Under the pieces are notes generated by a model, which saw only the letters and a list, made by a program, of their open reading frames with translations, did not search any database and was not told the DNA's origin. From assembly GCA_004794655.1 (NCBI GenBank), contig SMMW01000606.1:1633501-1697500 (forward strand): DNA of 64,000 nucleotides, read 5' to 3'. The position numbers and the translations under genes are program-made. The stretch is from Marisa cornuarietis (taxonomy: Eukaryota; Mollusca; Gastropoda; Architaenioglossa; Ampullariidae). Each line of letters begins with the position of its first letter. The stretch's first letter is position 1. Positions 1-14,300 of the stretch are shown piece by piece.

Positions 1-449
1 TTTCCAGCGACTGTTGCTCAGCAATCGGGTTGAGCTTTAAGACTTACAGTTAAATATTATTGCCGATGAAAATGTTCGCCTGAAAATAGAATCGAGATGA
101 GTGCACCTGACAAGACAGTCTGCTTCTAGGTAGACCAGGTATTTACTGAGTGATGTAAGATGTAGAACATTATATCATAAATTATATAAACTTTTAACGT
201 ACCGTGTTCTCGTCCTAAACTGTAAACCTTAGCAAGGAGATGAAAATTTTTCATTACATACATTTTTTTGAAACAAAAAAGTGATAACTGTGTCTTACAT
301 TAATATGAATATAAGTTATAAAATCAAGAAATATCGACATCTGGTTCAAATATAAATTTCCGTACTACGAAAAAAAGGTTTCAATTTCTAAGCTGAGGAC
401 TATGTGCGTAAGCGTAATATGCAATTTTAATCTTATGTTTTATTCTCAC

Positions 450-524
450 CGCGGCTATAGCGATTCCAGAATAGTTGCCATTAGTTCTCGCCTGAATTTC
501 GACTGATGAAGGAATATCATTTCC
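450..524 (-). CDS. Copy A exon 31 (CUB end / MG8 start), last exon in window
   Basis: Encodes [20 protein letters not shown] then IAIAA. Twenty-five codons. Matches copy B exon 31. Exons 32-34 should lie to the left of the window. Confidence 0.88.
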
Positions 525-2018
525 CTGAAAGAGAACCAAACAAGTATTTAAAATAGCCGGAGTAGCCGGAGACAAAAATATGTGGTTTATTTATTAACAC
601 CAAGGAACAAATTGTGTTCAATTTTTTTAAAACGACAAACATGTCAAAGTATTTTTACTTCACATCAGAACAACTGAACCCCTCATCATTCTTACATCCA
701 GGAGCCCACACGCTACACAACAAACAAACACACATATGAACACATATACATATCCACACACTCCCACGCTGAAGCCCTAAATACAGTCTCAAACACTGGC
801 GGTCAACCTGTCCGATGTTCCTGTGAGCTATATTTTATGCTTACCGTGATCGGGATCTCGACTTGCTGTAGCAAGATTCTGGTGGAGTCGTCAATAGTCA
901 CGTTAGCTTTACGACGTCGTCCACCAGAAGTCCAGGCCACCGTGACAGCGACAGGAGCAGATGTAGGGGAGTACAACACGGTCGCCAGAGTTGAGAGTGC
1001 TTGCAGAGCAATCACTGTGTCCTGCCAATAATTGTAAGCTTATTTTAAGCGTGTCGATCAAGCACAATCAATTTTATTTTAATTACATAAGAGACAATAT
1101 AACATAAATGGGTATATTTACATTCATTGTGAGCTAATCTGATGTTTTATAGTATCATTTCTCTGCTAAAACACTCGAAGGAGCGGAAAAAAGATATTTT
1201 CTCCGTCGTTAATGTTAGCACTCCATCGGATGATGCAAAGTGTAGATGAGGATGTTAAAAAAACATTTATTTAATTTTAACAGAGTAACAACTTTCTCTT
1301 GCAGCGTACACGATGGGTACAGAGGTTAACGTCACTATTTTGTCGTCTTGCCGAAGACCCCACGTAAGAGAAACAGAGGAGACAAAATTCCAGGTAGGCG
1401 AGCGCTGTCAGAGGTATGCCTGTGATGTAGCCAAAGACCTGGTTACCTGTGTAGATATGAAGCCGCCCTGTGAACCGCGCTGTGAAGTCAACCATCGTAC
1501 GATTGGCAACGATTTTGAAATGTCGTTACGGAGTTGGTACGTTAGCAGACTATAGGAGGTCATCTCCACGTTGATTGCGTCTGTATCGCGTTGCCAAGAA
1601 TAGTAGGTTTGCTGGACAGCAGGCTTGGGTCGTTCCCAGTGGGTCGTAAGTGACACTATGATAAAACAATGCAGAAACTTGAACTTTAGTAGAAACTGCA
1701 GGTAACAGCTATCACACGAGTCAACCAGATCAGATCATGATCAGTCGTCGTCTGGGTTAGTCAGTCATTAACCTGCCTGTCTGCGTGCTTGCTCATCCCT
1801 TACCATACGTTTTCAAAAACTTTCTTTGATGTTCGTGATTTACAAAATAAAATTTTCGTCAAATGGGAACTGTATTCATGCATTCTCGTGGATTTTGTTT
1901 TCTTCTCTCCGTGTTCGTTGCGCTTTTCATCATGGGAACTGATATGATTAATGTAACTTTATTAAAATCTCACCTTGATGCAGGAGTTGCGTAGCTAAGA
2001 AACTATCCCCACTTACTT

Positions 2019-2086
<68 letters not shown>

Positions 2087-2508
2087 GGGGAATAAAGAGA
2101 CTATATTAGCATCATAAAGTCCGAATCAGTCGGTAATCTTATTCTCTTTGGCTCTAATGGTGCAATAATTTTGTCCGACTAGTGAGTACCAGTGATCGCC
2201 CGTTGCTCCAAAAGACGTAAGGCGGTGTCCTTCTGTGGACTGTTGGCCAGGTGCAGGGCGTAGGTGACAATGGCGAGCTCATATGAGTCATTAAGCTGGG
2301 TCAGCTCGTTTTCCAGGTACAGTTGGGCTCGTGAGATAGAGCTCCTCACCTGCCAGGTAAAAGACGTATCATCAGTCATAGAGGCTGTTAATAGTTCGGG
2401 GGTAACCACACTCTTTATATCACACAGTCATCCGCATTCTCTCTACATTTCTCAATCAAACACACTGCCCCCCCCCAGTCTTTCTCCCCTCTCTCTCTCT
2501 CTCTCTCA

Positions 2509-2553
<45 letters not shown>

Positions 2554-5500
2554 CTAGAAATTAACCAAGTAAACATGAAGTGGAACTTTTTTTCAAGCTT
2601 CAGCATAAGTTATTTTTAATCAGATTTTATAAAAGTTGCCCCTAATCTTGTTTTAGTCTTTTGAGGGGGGAAAGCGCAGTTTTCTCAAGGCCAGCATTGT
2701 GTGAGAGTAGTCTGCTCTCCCTCCTTCCCTAACCCTCTGTAGAGTAAGATACCCATTACCACAGTTGGATCGACTGGTGGAAAGTTAACTGCGCTCTACG
2801 GGTATCGAAGGCGTTCTGACACAAGTCCTCTACACAACTCACCAGCATCAGGCAATTAAAAAAAGAAAGATGGAGTCCGATTGTTTGTATGTATATATTT
2901 GGGGGTATGTGTTTGTTTTTATTATGTATTTTGTGTTGAATGCCGTAAGAATAAGCGATACAGATGTTAGATTTTACGTTTCATAACTATGGTCTCAGGT
3001 GTAGATAACAATCCACAAAGTGAACCCAGACTAGTGGCTAAAAACAGAAAAAGACTGAGGAGGTGAAATAAGATTAAGTACCTACCAGACCTTCCGTGTC
3101 GAGGTTCAGTGGCGACTGAAGTGCCTCCAGCAGTGAGATCATGACGTATGCTGTCAAGGCCACGCCGGTGCCCGACCCTCCCTGTGCACGTGCAGCCAGA
3201 AACAGTTTTAATTAAATCTTGCTTTGAGTGACTGAGGTCACGTTTTCATCACCAGTGCAAGAAAAAACAATAAAGTTTAAGATTTCGAACGCAGTCTTAC
3301 AATCAGTAAAGATTTTATGATCAATTCAAAAAGAAAGCCATCATTATGTAGAGAAAACTAACCGGAAAATACTGTAATTTGACCCCCCAAAAAAAAAAAA
3401 CATAATCTAGCACAACAGTCAACAAAGTCGTCTAAAAGCAGTTCCTCTAACTGCTGATTTCAGGAGATTGAGCGTTGCATGCTACATTAGAACCCAGGCT
3501 ACGTAGGGCTAATGCTCTGAATTGAAATATTTTTGAATATATATAACTATTAACATATTACAAATACAACCGTTTTAAAGAGCATTTTTTAAACTTTGAG
3601 ATGGTTTAATTTGTTAGAAATAGAAGCTTGTTTTTGTACTAAGATGAAATTAAAGATTGCAACTGTATTAAAAGAAATTGAGTGAAGTTGGTCTCAGTTT
3701 TAATCGCTGTCGAGACCACAACAGGAGAAAACAGATAATAATCCATAAGACCTAAAAATGGCTAACATACACACATCTAAACAGACTCATGCATTCGTAA
3801 ACAGGCACAAACACACTTTCGCACATGTGCAAGCAGGTGTACAAACAAGCTTTCTTCTTTCTTATGCAAACAAGCTCAAACATAGTCTCTTACACTCGCT
3901 CATACAAGAGACATACACACACATCTACATATACATATATATATAATAATTTATATTTCACCTGTAGACTCTTACTGAAGACGACACCAGGCTCGGGGAA
4001 GCTACCGTTTTTGTTTTGAATTGAAATCATCCATAAGATGGAGCGTGTTAGTATTTCTCGGTCGATGACGATGATATCTGATCCCAGATGAGTTGACTGC
4101 GCAAAGCACTTTGTGACGAACGCGGTCAACCTGTAACAGTTGTGACGTGGGAGCGTGAGTGGTGTCACGGAGTGTCAAGAACACCAACAACTGCACGGCT
4201 GTTGCAGAAGGGAGACCAGAGGGCAGCATAGCAACACGTCTTCGGGTACTGATGAGGTGAGTGCATAAGTCAGTGCTGGCTTTACAAGAAGTATCTGCGT
4301 TTTGTGTTTGTGTGTGTGTGTGTGTCAGAGAGAGACGGTGTGTGACAAAGGGAGGTAGGGAGAAAGAAAGAGGGAGGTGGTGCAAGTCTGCATCTATATG
4401 TATCTACATATGCAAAGCATACAACAGCCATACATCGAAGTTTTTTTACATTCTTAGTGTAAAAGTATCGCTGTTTCCACTATTTACTTGGTTTGTAAAA
4501 ATGTCTTCTTTCTACACGCATCACGCTCCCATCCACATCAAGCATAGAGAAAGCTCAAAGGTTTGACACAAGATTAATCAGCTCTACATGGATTCTTTAA
4601 ATGGCGATCTGCTAATGGTATATTGAGTTACATAAGATACATAAGAAGATTGTTAGTAGGGTTGTATGTTGGGTTTCACCCCATGTGTGGCAGCACCTTT
4701 TTAACATTTAATAATAATAATAATAGTGAAGATTTTTATAGCGCATATTCACACTCATAGAGAGCATGCTCTTAGCGCTTAAAACGAGTAAGAGACGTGG
4801 ACTAAGTAGACACAGAACAAAGGGACGAAAGAAAACGACAGTACTGACGAAACAGAAAACAAAAGGCATCAAGTAACAGGAACAGAAAAATATAGTGATT
4901 CTGCGAGAAAGATGGGTAAAGCAGCAAGAGGGAAGGGGGCGGGGTTAAGAAGGACGAGCATTGTGTGGACTGTGTTAGGAGAAATGCTCAAGGAAGAGGT
5001 GCGTTTTCAGTGCAGATTTGAAAGATTCAGTTGTAGGAAGGTGGCGGATATGGAAAGGAAGAGAGTTCCATTGATTTGCAGCACAGTAGCCAAAAGTCCT
5101 GTGACCATATGTTGTTGTTCTGGTGACAGGAACAGTTAGGATACGGTCGTCAGACGAAGAGCGTAGTTGTCTGGACGGAGAGTAAGGGATGAGAAGTTCA
5201 GATAAATAGTCAGGACAGGAGCCAACAAAGAAATTAAAACACAGCACAGACAGTTTGTACTGAATGCGAGAATGGATGGGGAGCCAGTGTAGAAAACGAA
5301 GGAGAGGAGTGACATGATCCCGTTTCCTTGCTCTAAGCACCAGACGTGCAGCGGAGTTCTGTACTCTCTGGAGTCTCTGAATGAGGTAGTCAGGGCAGCC
5401 TGCCAGCAAGGAGTTGCAGTAGTCAAGTCGAGAAAGAACAAACGCACAGACAAGAGTGTTGGTAGCGCGTGTAGAGAGAAAGTGACGGATAGCACTGATC

Positions 5501-8331
5501 TTACGGAGCTCATAATAGGCAGACCGACAGACAGATGCTACATGTCTATCGAGTGTCATGTCATCAGTGACAATAAATCCCAGATTCCTAACAGATGATG
5601 TGAAGGTGATGTTGCTGTCGCCCACCTTGATGTGATTGGGCAGACTGACGAGTGAAGGTTGATGTCTTCTTCTATGGCACAAGAGGGCTTCCGTTTTATC
5701 ATCATTTAGTTTAAGCTTGTTTTTTACCATCCAGCCCTTGACATCGCTGATACAAGCTTCTATAGAGCTAATAGCAGAGTGAGACTCAGCCAGCGGAGTG
5801 GAACAGTAAAGCTGCGTGTCATCAGCATAGGATTGATGAGAAACCTGGTGAGGCTGGATGCATGATGAAAGGGGCTTAGTATACAGGATGAACAGAACTG
5901 GGCCAAGTACTGAGCCTTGGGGAACACCACAGAAAAGTGAAGCAGGGCGAGATGTCTGACCATCAACTAACACAGTCTGGATCCTATCAGTGAGATAGGA
6001 GTTGAACCATGAAAGGACAGGTCCAGAAATCCCGTAGAGGGTGTGGAGTCTGTGAAGAAGCAGAGAGTGGTCTATAGTGTCAAATGCAGCAGACAGGTCC
6101 AGTAGGGTTAATGGAGAGACATCACCACTGTCAAGAGCAGATAATATGTCTGTTGTTACTTTAATAAGAGTGGTCTCGGTGCTGTGGAAAGGTCTATACG
6201 CCGACTGAGCTTGTGGGATAAGATGGTGCTCTTGTAAGTAGGCCCAGAGCTGTGTCAGAACTATTTTCTCTATGATCTTAGAGAGAAAAGACAAGTTGGA
6301 AACTGGACGGTAGTTGTTCAGGACATTGACGTCAAGCGTGGATTTCTTTAGAAGTGGCCTCACCACCGCATTCTTGAACAGAGATGGGAAAACACCTGAC
6401 GACAGGCTGACATTTACAATATTTGTGATGGCAGGAAGTAGAGTATCGAGGCACTCGAGCAGAAGGCTTGTGGGCATCGGATCTAACTCGCAGGTTGTTG
6501 CTTTAGCTTTTAGAATAACCGCTTTCACATCAGTCTCAGAGACTGGTAGGAACTTGGTCATGGAGCATCCTGGGAGGACATCACAGGAGATGCTGTCAAG
6601 CACCGACACAGAGTCCAAAGATGATCAAATGTCCGATATCTTGCTGGTGAAATAATCACTAAAAACTTGCGGCAGCAGTGAAGCAGGGTAGGCAGTGGGC
6701 AGTGGTGTTGCTGTCTTAGATCCAGTCATTTGAGAGCAGATGGCAAAGAGCTTTTTGGAGGAGGTGCAGTTAATTATTTGGCCCTAAAGATATGATGCTT
6801 TAGCCGCATAAATGCATTTTGCAACGCTTCGCTTTGCGGCATTATAAATTTCTTTGTGGATGGCGAGTCCAGTCTTCCGCCAAACACGTTCAGCTCGCCG
6901 GCGCGTGCGCTTCAGTTCACGGAGGTCGACACGGATCAGTGAATACCAAGGCGCACATTTAGACTGGCGCATCAGACGTCGAGACACTGGGGCGTGGTCA
7001 TCAACTACTCTACGTAAAACACAGTCAAGCTGCTCGGCAGAGGGTAGTTGGAGGAGCGCCATCTGCAGCTGTGCTTTGAATGCTAGTCTATCCACATTTT
7101 GTAATGACCGAGTGGGTCTGAAAACTAGCGCCGATGATGGGCATTTGCGATCCAGTTCGATTAGTACAGAGTAGTGGTCAGATGAGAGATCATGGGAAAC
7201 ATCAACTGACTGGACTAAGTGGTCATCAGGTCGATGTATGACCCAGTCCAGGATGTGATCTCTTTTGTGAGTTGGTTGCGACACGGACTGGACAAAACGA
7301 AAGGTGTGCAACATTTCGGACAGTTTGACAGTGTCAGGGTGAGAACTGTCGTCGAAGTGTACATTAACATCTCCGAGGAGAATTGCGGGTCCAATTAGTG
7401 CATTGCTATAATCCAAGAGATCATGGAATTCTGAGAAATCATTCATGGAAATCATTTGAATATGATTAACAATTAACTGCTAAATTTACTATCATAGTCA
7501 GTTATAAATGCTCCATCAGCATTGATCTCTCACCGTACTATGAATTCGGGAAATGGATGCAAAATGCAATGCAACTCGCTTTTTCCAGACGACTGAGAAT
7601 ATGGCGCGTTGTGCTTCATAGAGGCAAAACCTTTAGACTTGATTGTGCTGCACATGTGTGTGGTATAGAAGTCAGAGACACTGCTTGTGACTCGTTGATA
7701 GATTTCATTCAGTTATAACACTGACAAACAATACCCTTGCAGATTACGACAAGCAGTTTCGTATACACAGACATGAGAGTCTAGTGGTTCTATTGGAGCT
7801 AAAGATAAACACGCACCATATACTACCAGACTTTCCGCCGCTCTCTCCAAAGGCGCTGTATGACCCATCCTTGTGTTGGTATGTGAGTTCTCTTTGGTAA
7901 CCTGCAAACGTAAAATAATTGTCTTTATATAAAAGAATATAACATGATATGATATGACTGCTCCAGTGATACATTTCCCCTTTGCATGGTGCTCTTCTAT
8001 ATCGTTTTCTTCTGAAGATTTTTCTCTCCATAATGACCATCCTTTGTCAAAATCCTCTGCCATGAATTGCAGTCTCCTTAACCGTCGAGAATGAGTTGGA
8101 AAGCCAACTTTCGGGGTATAGTCCTGCTTATGTGACAGAGCAACTAAGTCTACATATGTGTCTATATCTGTGTTGGTGCTGTGTGTAGATGCTGCCCTAT
8201 GACCTGGAGCTCCGTCATTTTGTTCTGACGTCACATTATTTTCACGTCACACCATCTGTCATTTGTTAAGCGCCTTGAGTTCGTCCTAAAGGGAGGATAT
8301 ATTAAGGCGCTATACAAGCTAACTTTTAGTG

Positions 8332-8371
<40 letters not shown>

Positions 8372-11300
8372 CTGTGTGTCTGTTACAATATATCTAACCC
8401 ACCTTTAAGCATATAATCCTGTGCCTTGGCAGCCACTTCTGGTGTGTAGGTGTTTGTGCGCTTAAAGTACAGAATAATGTAGACGTTAGGCGCGAAGTAG
8501 ACCATGTTCTGCTCGCCACAGCCGTACGGCATGCGCAGAAGGTCGCCTATGTTTTCCAAGACAGGTCCCAGCAAGTCACCTGCAACACGATGTTACATAC
8601 CAGTATCTAGTACAAACTCCACTCACCATTCTTTTGACACACTGACTACCATGACACAAAGACTGTTCATAGGTAAATCAAACTTTTATTATCGACACAT
8701 ACCAGCTATTGCGACAGAGATGTGTTGTGAGCCCTGCACTACGGCACTAGGGAAGGTGATGTTGACGGTACGTGAGAATAGAACTCCCGGCCTTACGTCC
8801 AGAATTACGGACTCTGCCTCGGACTTCGGCGTTCCCTCCGGCTGCAACACATAGAACCTCATCAACTTGACATCTGACATCTGATTTATAGTAAGGAACT
8901 TCATCACAGGATCAGCACACACCAACCCTCTTAAAACAAAAATCTTCATAAAAGTAGCTCAGTCCTAAAATATCTGGTTACGAGTGAAAAACATCATCCA
9001 AAACGAAAAAAAAAATTAAACCATAATAAGTAAGTAAATATACGCACGATGGAACTTTTGTTTGTCAGGAAGTCCAACTGTAATTTTCTGAAGGAACCTT
9101 ACATACATTCGACTTTTCGTAGAAGATAGCAAAATAATTTTGAAAACATGTATAGACATTTACTAAATCCCAAACTACAGTGGCGCTGACCTTGACAAGA
9201 AGCAGTTGCTCTACACCGTCTCCAGGGACTGAGGTCGTGAGGTTGACCCTGATGGGCAACGACCCCAGCTTGACCGGCGTGAAGCAGAAGTCCGTGTCGC
9301 GGACAGTGTCAGGGTCCACCTGCAGCAAACAGCACTCGCTAAGAAAGTAGAGCTTGAAAGAAGCTGGTGTTAGTAGAACACTAGATGTGTAGATATGTGA
9401 GTAGATGTACAAAAAGGAGACGTGCTTATGCTTTGTAGATTTGTCTGCATGCACTGTGCGATTTCTACTGAGGGTCTACTAGTCCCGTTCACGTGCAGTA
9501 GCAACAAAGCTTTGCATCCACTTACACTGCCGAGGTAGTTAGAGACAGTGACAGAGCTGCGCACTTCCTCCACCCCCTTCGGTTTTTGATTGCTTCGTTT
9601 AAGGCGGATAACCTGTATGCCATCAGTCCTTCCCATCGTCAAGGTCATCTAAATAAACACAAAAATGAAGAAACACTTCATTAACTAAAGAGAAAATTTA
9701 CGTTTAAAGAAAGCTTGAAAGAAGCGTTGATTTGTTTTTTGCTAAACATTTCCTGAATTCACTGTTAGTACAAGAACGTCTAGACCGTTCTGCTAGATCA
9801 CCATAGACGTTTCCAGTGTTCGAAAACTGGTAATGACGCAGCACGTGCACAAAAAATAAACACCTGAACCACGTGATCAGCCATGATATTTTCTGAATTT
9901 CATAGGCGTGGCAGATATACATTTGTGTCTTCGTCCGCTATCGGTTTTGTTGTTGTTGTTTGTTTGCTTGTTTGTTTGTTTGTTTGTTTGTTTGTTGTTG
10001 ACTCCAACACTTTTTATCTTTTCAATTTGATAAACGTAATTTATGGAATTGGTCATATTAACGACATTGTACATGAACGACTGATGGAGACTTTGTTGTG
10101 TAGGCTGGGGTGGGGTGTTACTGTATTTGGAGTTAATCTTGTTGTGAGTGAGCGTAATTCTTCAAGGCTGATGAAAATGATTACAAAAGCAAGTGGATTT
10201 AATATAGCTACATTGAATGTTAATGGCCTAAGTGACACGGGTAAAAGAAGAAATGTTTTTGGCTTTCTAAGACAACAGAGTTATAGTATTTATCTTTTAC
10301 AAAAAGCTTATTTGACACATATTCTGGCACTGTCTATTAAGTAAAGACTTTTGGGTACAACTATGGAATGTGTTAAATAACCATAACTATATAGATCAAA
10401 TTAGGTTGTGTGAAGAGGTTGCTGTTTTTGGTAGAACCGGGAATGTTGACAAAGCTTTGAACTTCATTGTTCTTCTAGCAAAATGTTTTATGTATAAATG
10501 TAGGAGATACCAACAATGAATAAGTTTATTCCTTTTCTTAAGTCACGATATATTGTAGAACAATATATGGCATCTATTAATAGCACACAAATATTCTTTC
10601 AGGAACAGTGGCTCCCATTTAGTCATATCATTTCTTCAATAACGGTATTATTTGTATAAAAAGGCAGGGGGGAGACTTTTGAAGCAACTGATGGCGCTTC
10701 GAGATAACTGCCATGTACAACAAATGATAAAACCTGATTTAAGTTTAACCGGTCTTTCTGCGCAGAGTATTGCGATATGGTTAGTTATTAAAACTTTTGC
10801 TTAAATTGTAGCAGATGGTTTGCTTTGTTATATCTATTTTCTTATGTGTATAATCATTTTATTGTTTGGGTATATTATACTGCTTAATATTGAATTATTC
10901 TTTGTAATTTTGTACGTGTTGTACATGCATGTATAGAGGAATAAAAATGTTGAAAAAAGACATTTGTATTTACAATGTCTTGATTTGTAAAGAAAAGAGG
11001 AACGCAACAAGAAATCTGTTTTTTTCCGCGAAACTTACCAGGATGGAAAACAGTTTATAGTCAACTATGCCATATAAAAGTTATAAGCAGCACATGCAAA
11101 AGATCAACTTATCTTTCTATTGTTACTGTTATTACAGCTATGTGTGTAAACACGAAATTGGTCCTTGCCGTGATTTGTTGGTGCCCTAAGTGTCTTGCAT
11201 CAACTCACCTTTAACGGAGTGTCGTAATAGTTGAAGCCAAAGGCCTTCATGCAGATGTCCTCTCCACGGATCACCGAGTAAGGTATGTCCAAGGAGAGAA

Positions 11301-14300
11301 ACACTGGCAGGAAGGTTGTGATCTGTAGAACAGAACACGTTGTCCAAATGCTCAAGTCAGAGTAAGCTACAAAGTCACATAAACTTATATTTTACAGAGA
11401 CGCAGAAAACATCCATTACTACGTCTTGTTGATACGAAGAATATATTAAGTGTATCAAAGTTTATTGCTGGAATTAACAGTATTAAGTCACTGAAATTGT
11501 CGTTGTTTCTTTTATGAAACGTCATCGAGGTTATTAACATGAGCCATTACTTAAAAAGCCTATATATTTATTAGGAGATACGTAATGCAGTTATTTTTAA
11601 ATTTTCTAAGTTTTCTTTGTTGTTGTTTTGTTATCTCTCTCTTTTCCCCTTCACATGTGTTACCACTGGTGACAGTTTTCTTTTGGGTTTGGTTTTTTGA
11701 AGGAGAGGAGTGGGCGACTATTTTCGGGATAAATCGCCTTTACAGTGTTTAAACTATCGCGTATAGCTAGTGGAAGCATATTTGTAGACATCTTGCTCCT
11801 TGTTTTCGTTCAAAAATGTCAACAACATCCACAGCTCCAAGAGACCCATACCCAACCTCCAACCGATCACGAACCTCAGCAGCCGCGGGTGTGACCGACA
11901 GTCCATAACGAGGGTGGATTGCGATGGCAGTTGTCAGCCAGGTAGTGATAGTATCTGGGGCGATCTCTGGTTGAATGTAAATTCCGCTAGAGCTGTAGAA
12001 GAAAAAGAATATTGATAATAATGCAATAATGTGCGTGCATCCATACATGAGTAGCGGACAAACACAAACTATAATTCATAGAGTCCAAAAGTAAGAACTG
12101 TATCTATCCGTGTATTTCTAGTGTCATATATTATAAAAAAAATGAATTTTTTCCTCGCAGTTCCACATCAACTTCAATACCATATATATTTAAAACATTC
12201 TTATAAAATACTGCTTTTTATACACAAGAAAACAATTATTTAGAGTTATTGTTTTAAGTTTCTCCTTTTCATTTATATGTTCTCTAATTTTCTTTTCACT
12301 TGAGACAGAATTTCACTGCATCCATCCCCTGTGTTGACTGCTCACATCAGTTCAGTCAGAAGTACATTCGATATTAACAGATGAAGATCTTCGGCTCTGG
12401 TCTGCTGCTTTACAAGCTTAAACTGATCGCATCTGCACGGTGGTTGGCGTAGGAGCTCCGGTGTTGATGCCGGCTTACTACGCTAGGTGTACGAGGCCTG
12501 GTGTGTTTGGATCTATGATCTATGACCTCCATGACAGAACCTTACCTGATGATGACTGTCTTGAAGAGCCAAGTCTCGGGGAAGTTTTTACGCACACGAG
12601 CAACAGGCTCCGAAGCCACGCCGGGTTGAGCCGGAGGAGCCGCTTGAGCGAAGCTTAATCTTTCAAATGGAACTGCATGCAAGTGGAACCGGCAGCAAAA
12701 GAAGACAATTTCAATGTGTGACAGCTCAACGATCTAATTCGCTAAAGTTTATGCACCTGAACGTCTGAGGAACCGCGCAGCAACAGGCAACATGCAGGTG
12801 TTGGTGAAAAGCCTTGCAGGAGTTAGGTCAAGGGTGAGCATAAGTGACATAAAGGTCGGTTCCAAATGTAATTATCTACAGGTAAGGTTTTTTTTTTAAA
12901 GTACATGATCAAAGGTTGGGTTTTTAGATAAAAAGGTAAATAAAAAGCTTGGAAGGGCTTTTGAATTAGATGGGTTTGAGCTCGTCCCGAAATGCACGAA
13001 CTGGGTATAGGAGGTTATCACAGGGTGCATGATTCTTGCATTGGTCAAGGCGTGCACGAAAGGTTTACAAGTTACTAGGGAAGAGAATTTTACTTATTAC
13101 TTATTTAATACAAAGAAGCACGAGTATGGAGTATCCAAACATGCTAAAACTGACAATTCCTTCAGATGCGAAAGTTGGTTTAATAAACCTGAAGACTGTC
13201 GAAGAAAATAAACAGGGATCTGTTATGTCTCTGTTTCTGTAATACATAACAAAATAAATACCCGGCGTTTTCCGGGATTGATTTCTGCAGCAAATTTCTC
13301 CAAGGGACGTCACACATATGCTATCCTGGAAGCAAAGTTGCTTCCCATTGTCCGCTAGGGCGTCACGGGATCTGAGTTGACTTTTCCCTAGGAATTTGGG
13401 CAACTGATAGTTTATTGTCACGTTTCCCTCTACCACTTTACTTTTTTCAAGTTTTTTTAAGCCATAAAACCAACACACGCGGCGCCAGTGTGAACAAATC
13501 CTTAGAATATTTAAAAAATGTGAAGGCTACAGGTTTAACACCTCGATGTTTGGGATGTATCATTAACTTAATAATTTTGTTTAGAGCTGCTTTAATCTCT
13601 CGATGTTCCATGGCTGACTGGTCGATACTGTGAGTTCAGTTCGGCTCTCATCATCATTCTACATCTTTGCAAAATATGCTTAGCGGATTTGGAGTCCTGG
13701 GTAACATTTTATGTGAGTAACAGTCTTTGAGATGTTTTCGCTTTCTTGGTTTGCAGCTGTTCATTTTTATGTATTTACGTCGTTAACCTGCAAATTTACC
13801 ATCAGCTTTGTTTATTTGTGAACCTGTTTCTACCTGGTCGGTTAAAACTGTAGCAAGCTTTCCACGCGAGTAGACGAATTTTGCGGCACGACTTTAAAAC
13901 CACAATGGTGTTTTTATATTGATGTGAGCAGTCTCCACCTATTGTCTCTTCTGTTTAGCTTTACCAAGCAGAAACGCCATTCGCTACGATCCTGGGGCCA
14001 GTTGCACAACACATTTCTGTTTGAAACACTTTTATCAGTTTTTTTTAAAAACACAATGCACAACACTTTTAGAACATTTTCAAAACAAAAATTGTTCTAA
14101 ATAAAATAAACTGCATAAGTCAGCTTTTGTTCCCTTCATCACATACTTCGTATGCGCTTGTGCAACGCAGTTAACTGGCATAAGAGAGTTTATTGAAAAA
14201 CGTTGTTAAATTTCCTTTTTTAGAACAGTTATAAGGTTTAGAAACGTTGTGCAATTAGCCCCTGATGGCTTGCTTTAGCAATAAATAGGAAACCCTTCTC

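Noticed and set aside
7713..8234. 173-codon minus-strand frame as a separate gene
   Set aside because: It overlaps copy A exon 25 in another frame; the true exon is only 7817-7901.
9883..10344. 153-codon plus-strand host gene
   Set aside because: Its only recognisable part is a LINE endonuclease N-terminus; the rest is a translated TTTG repeat.
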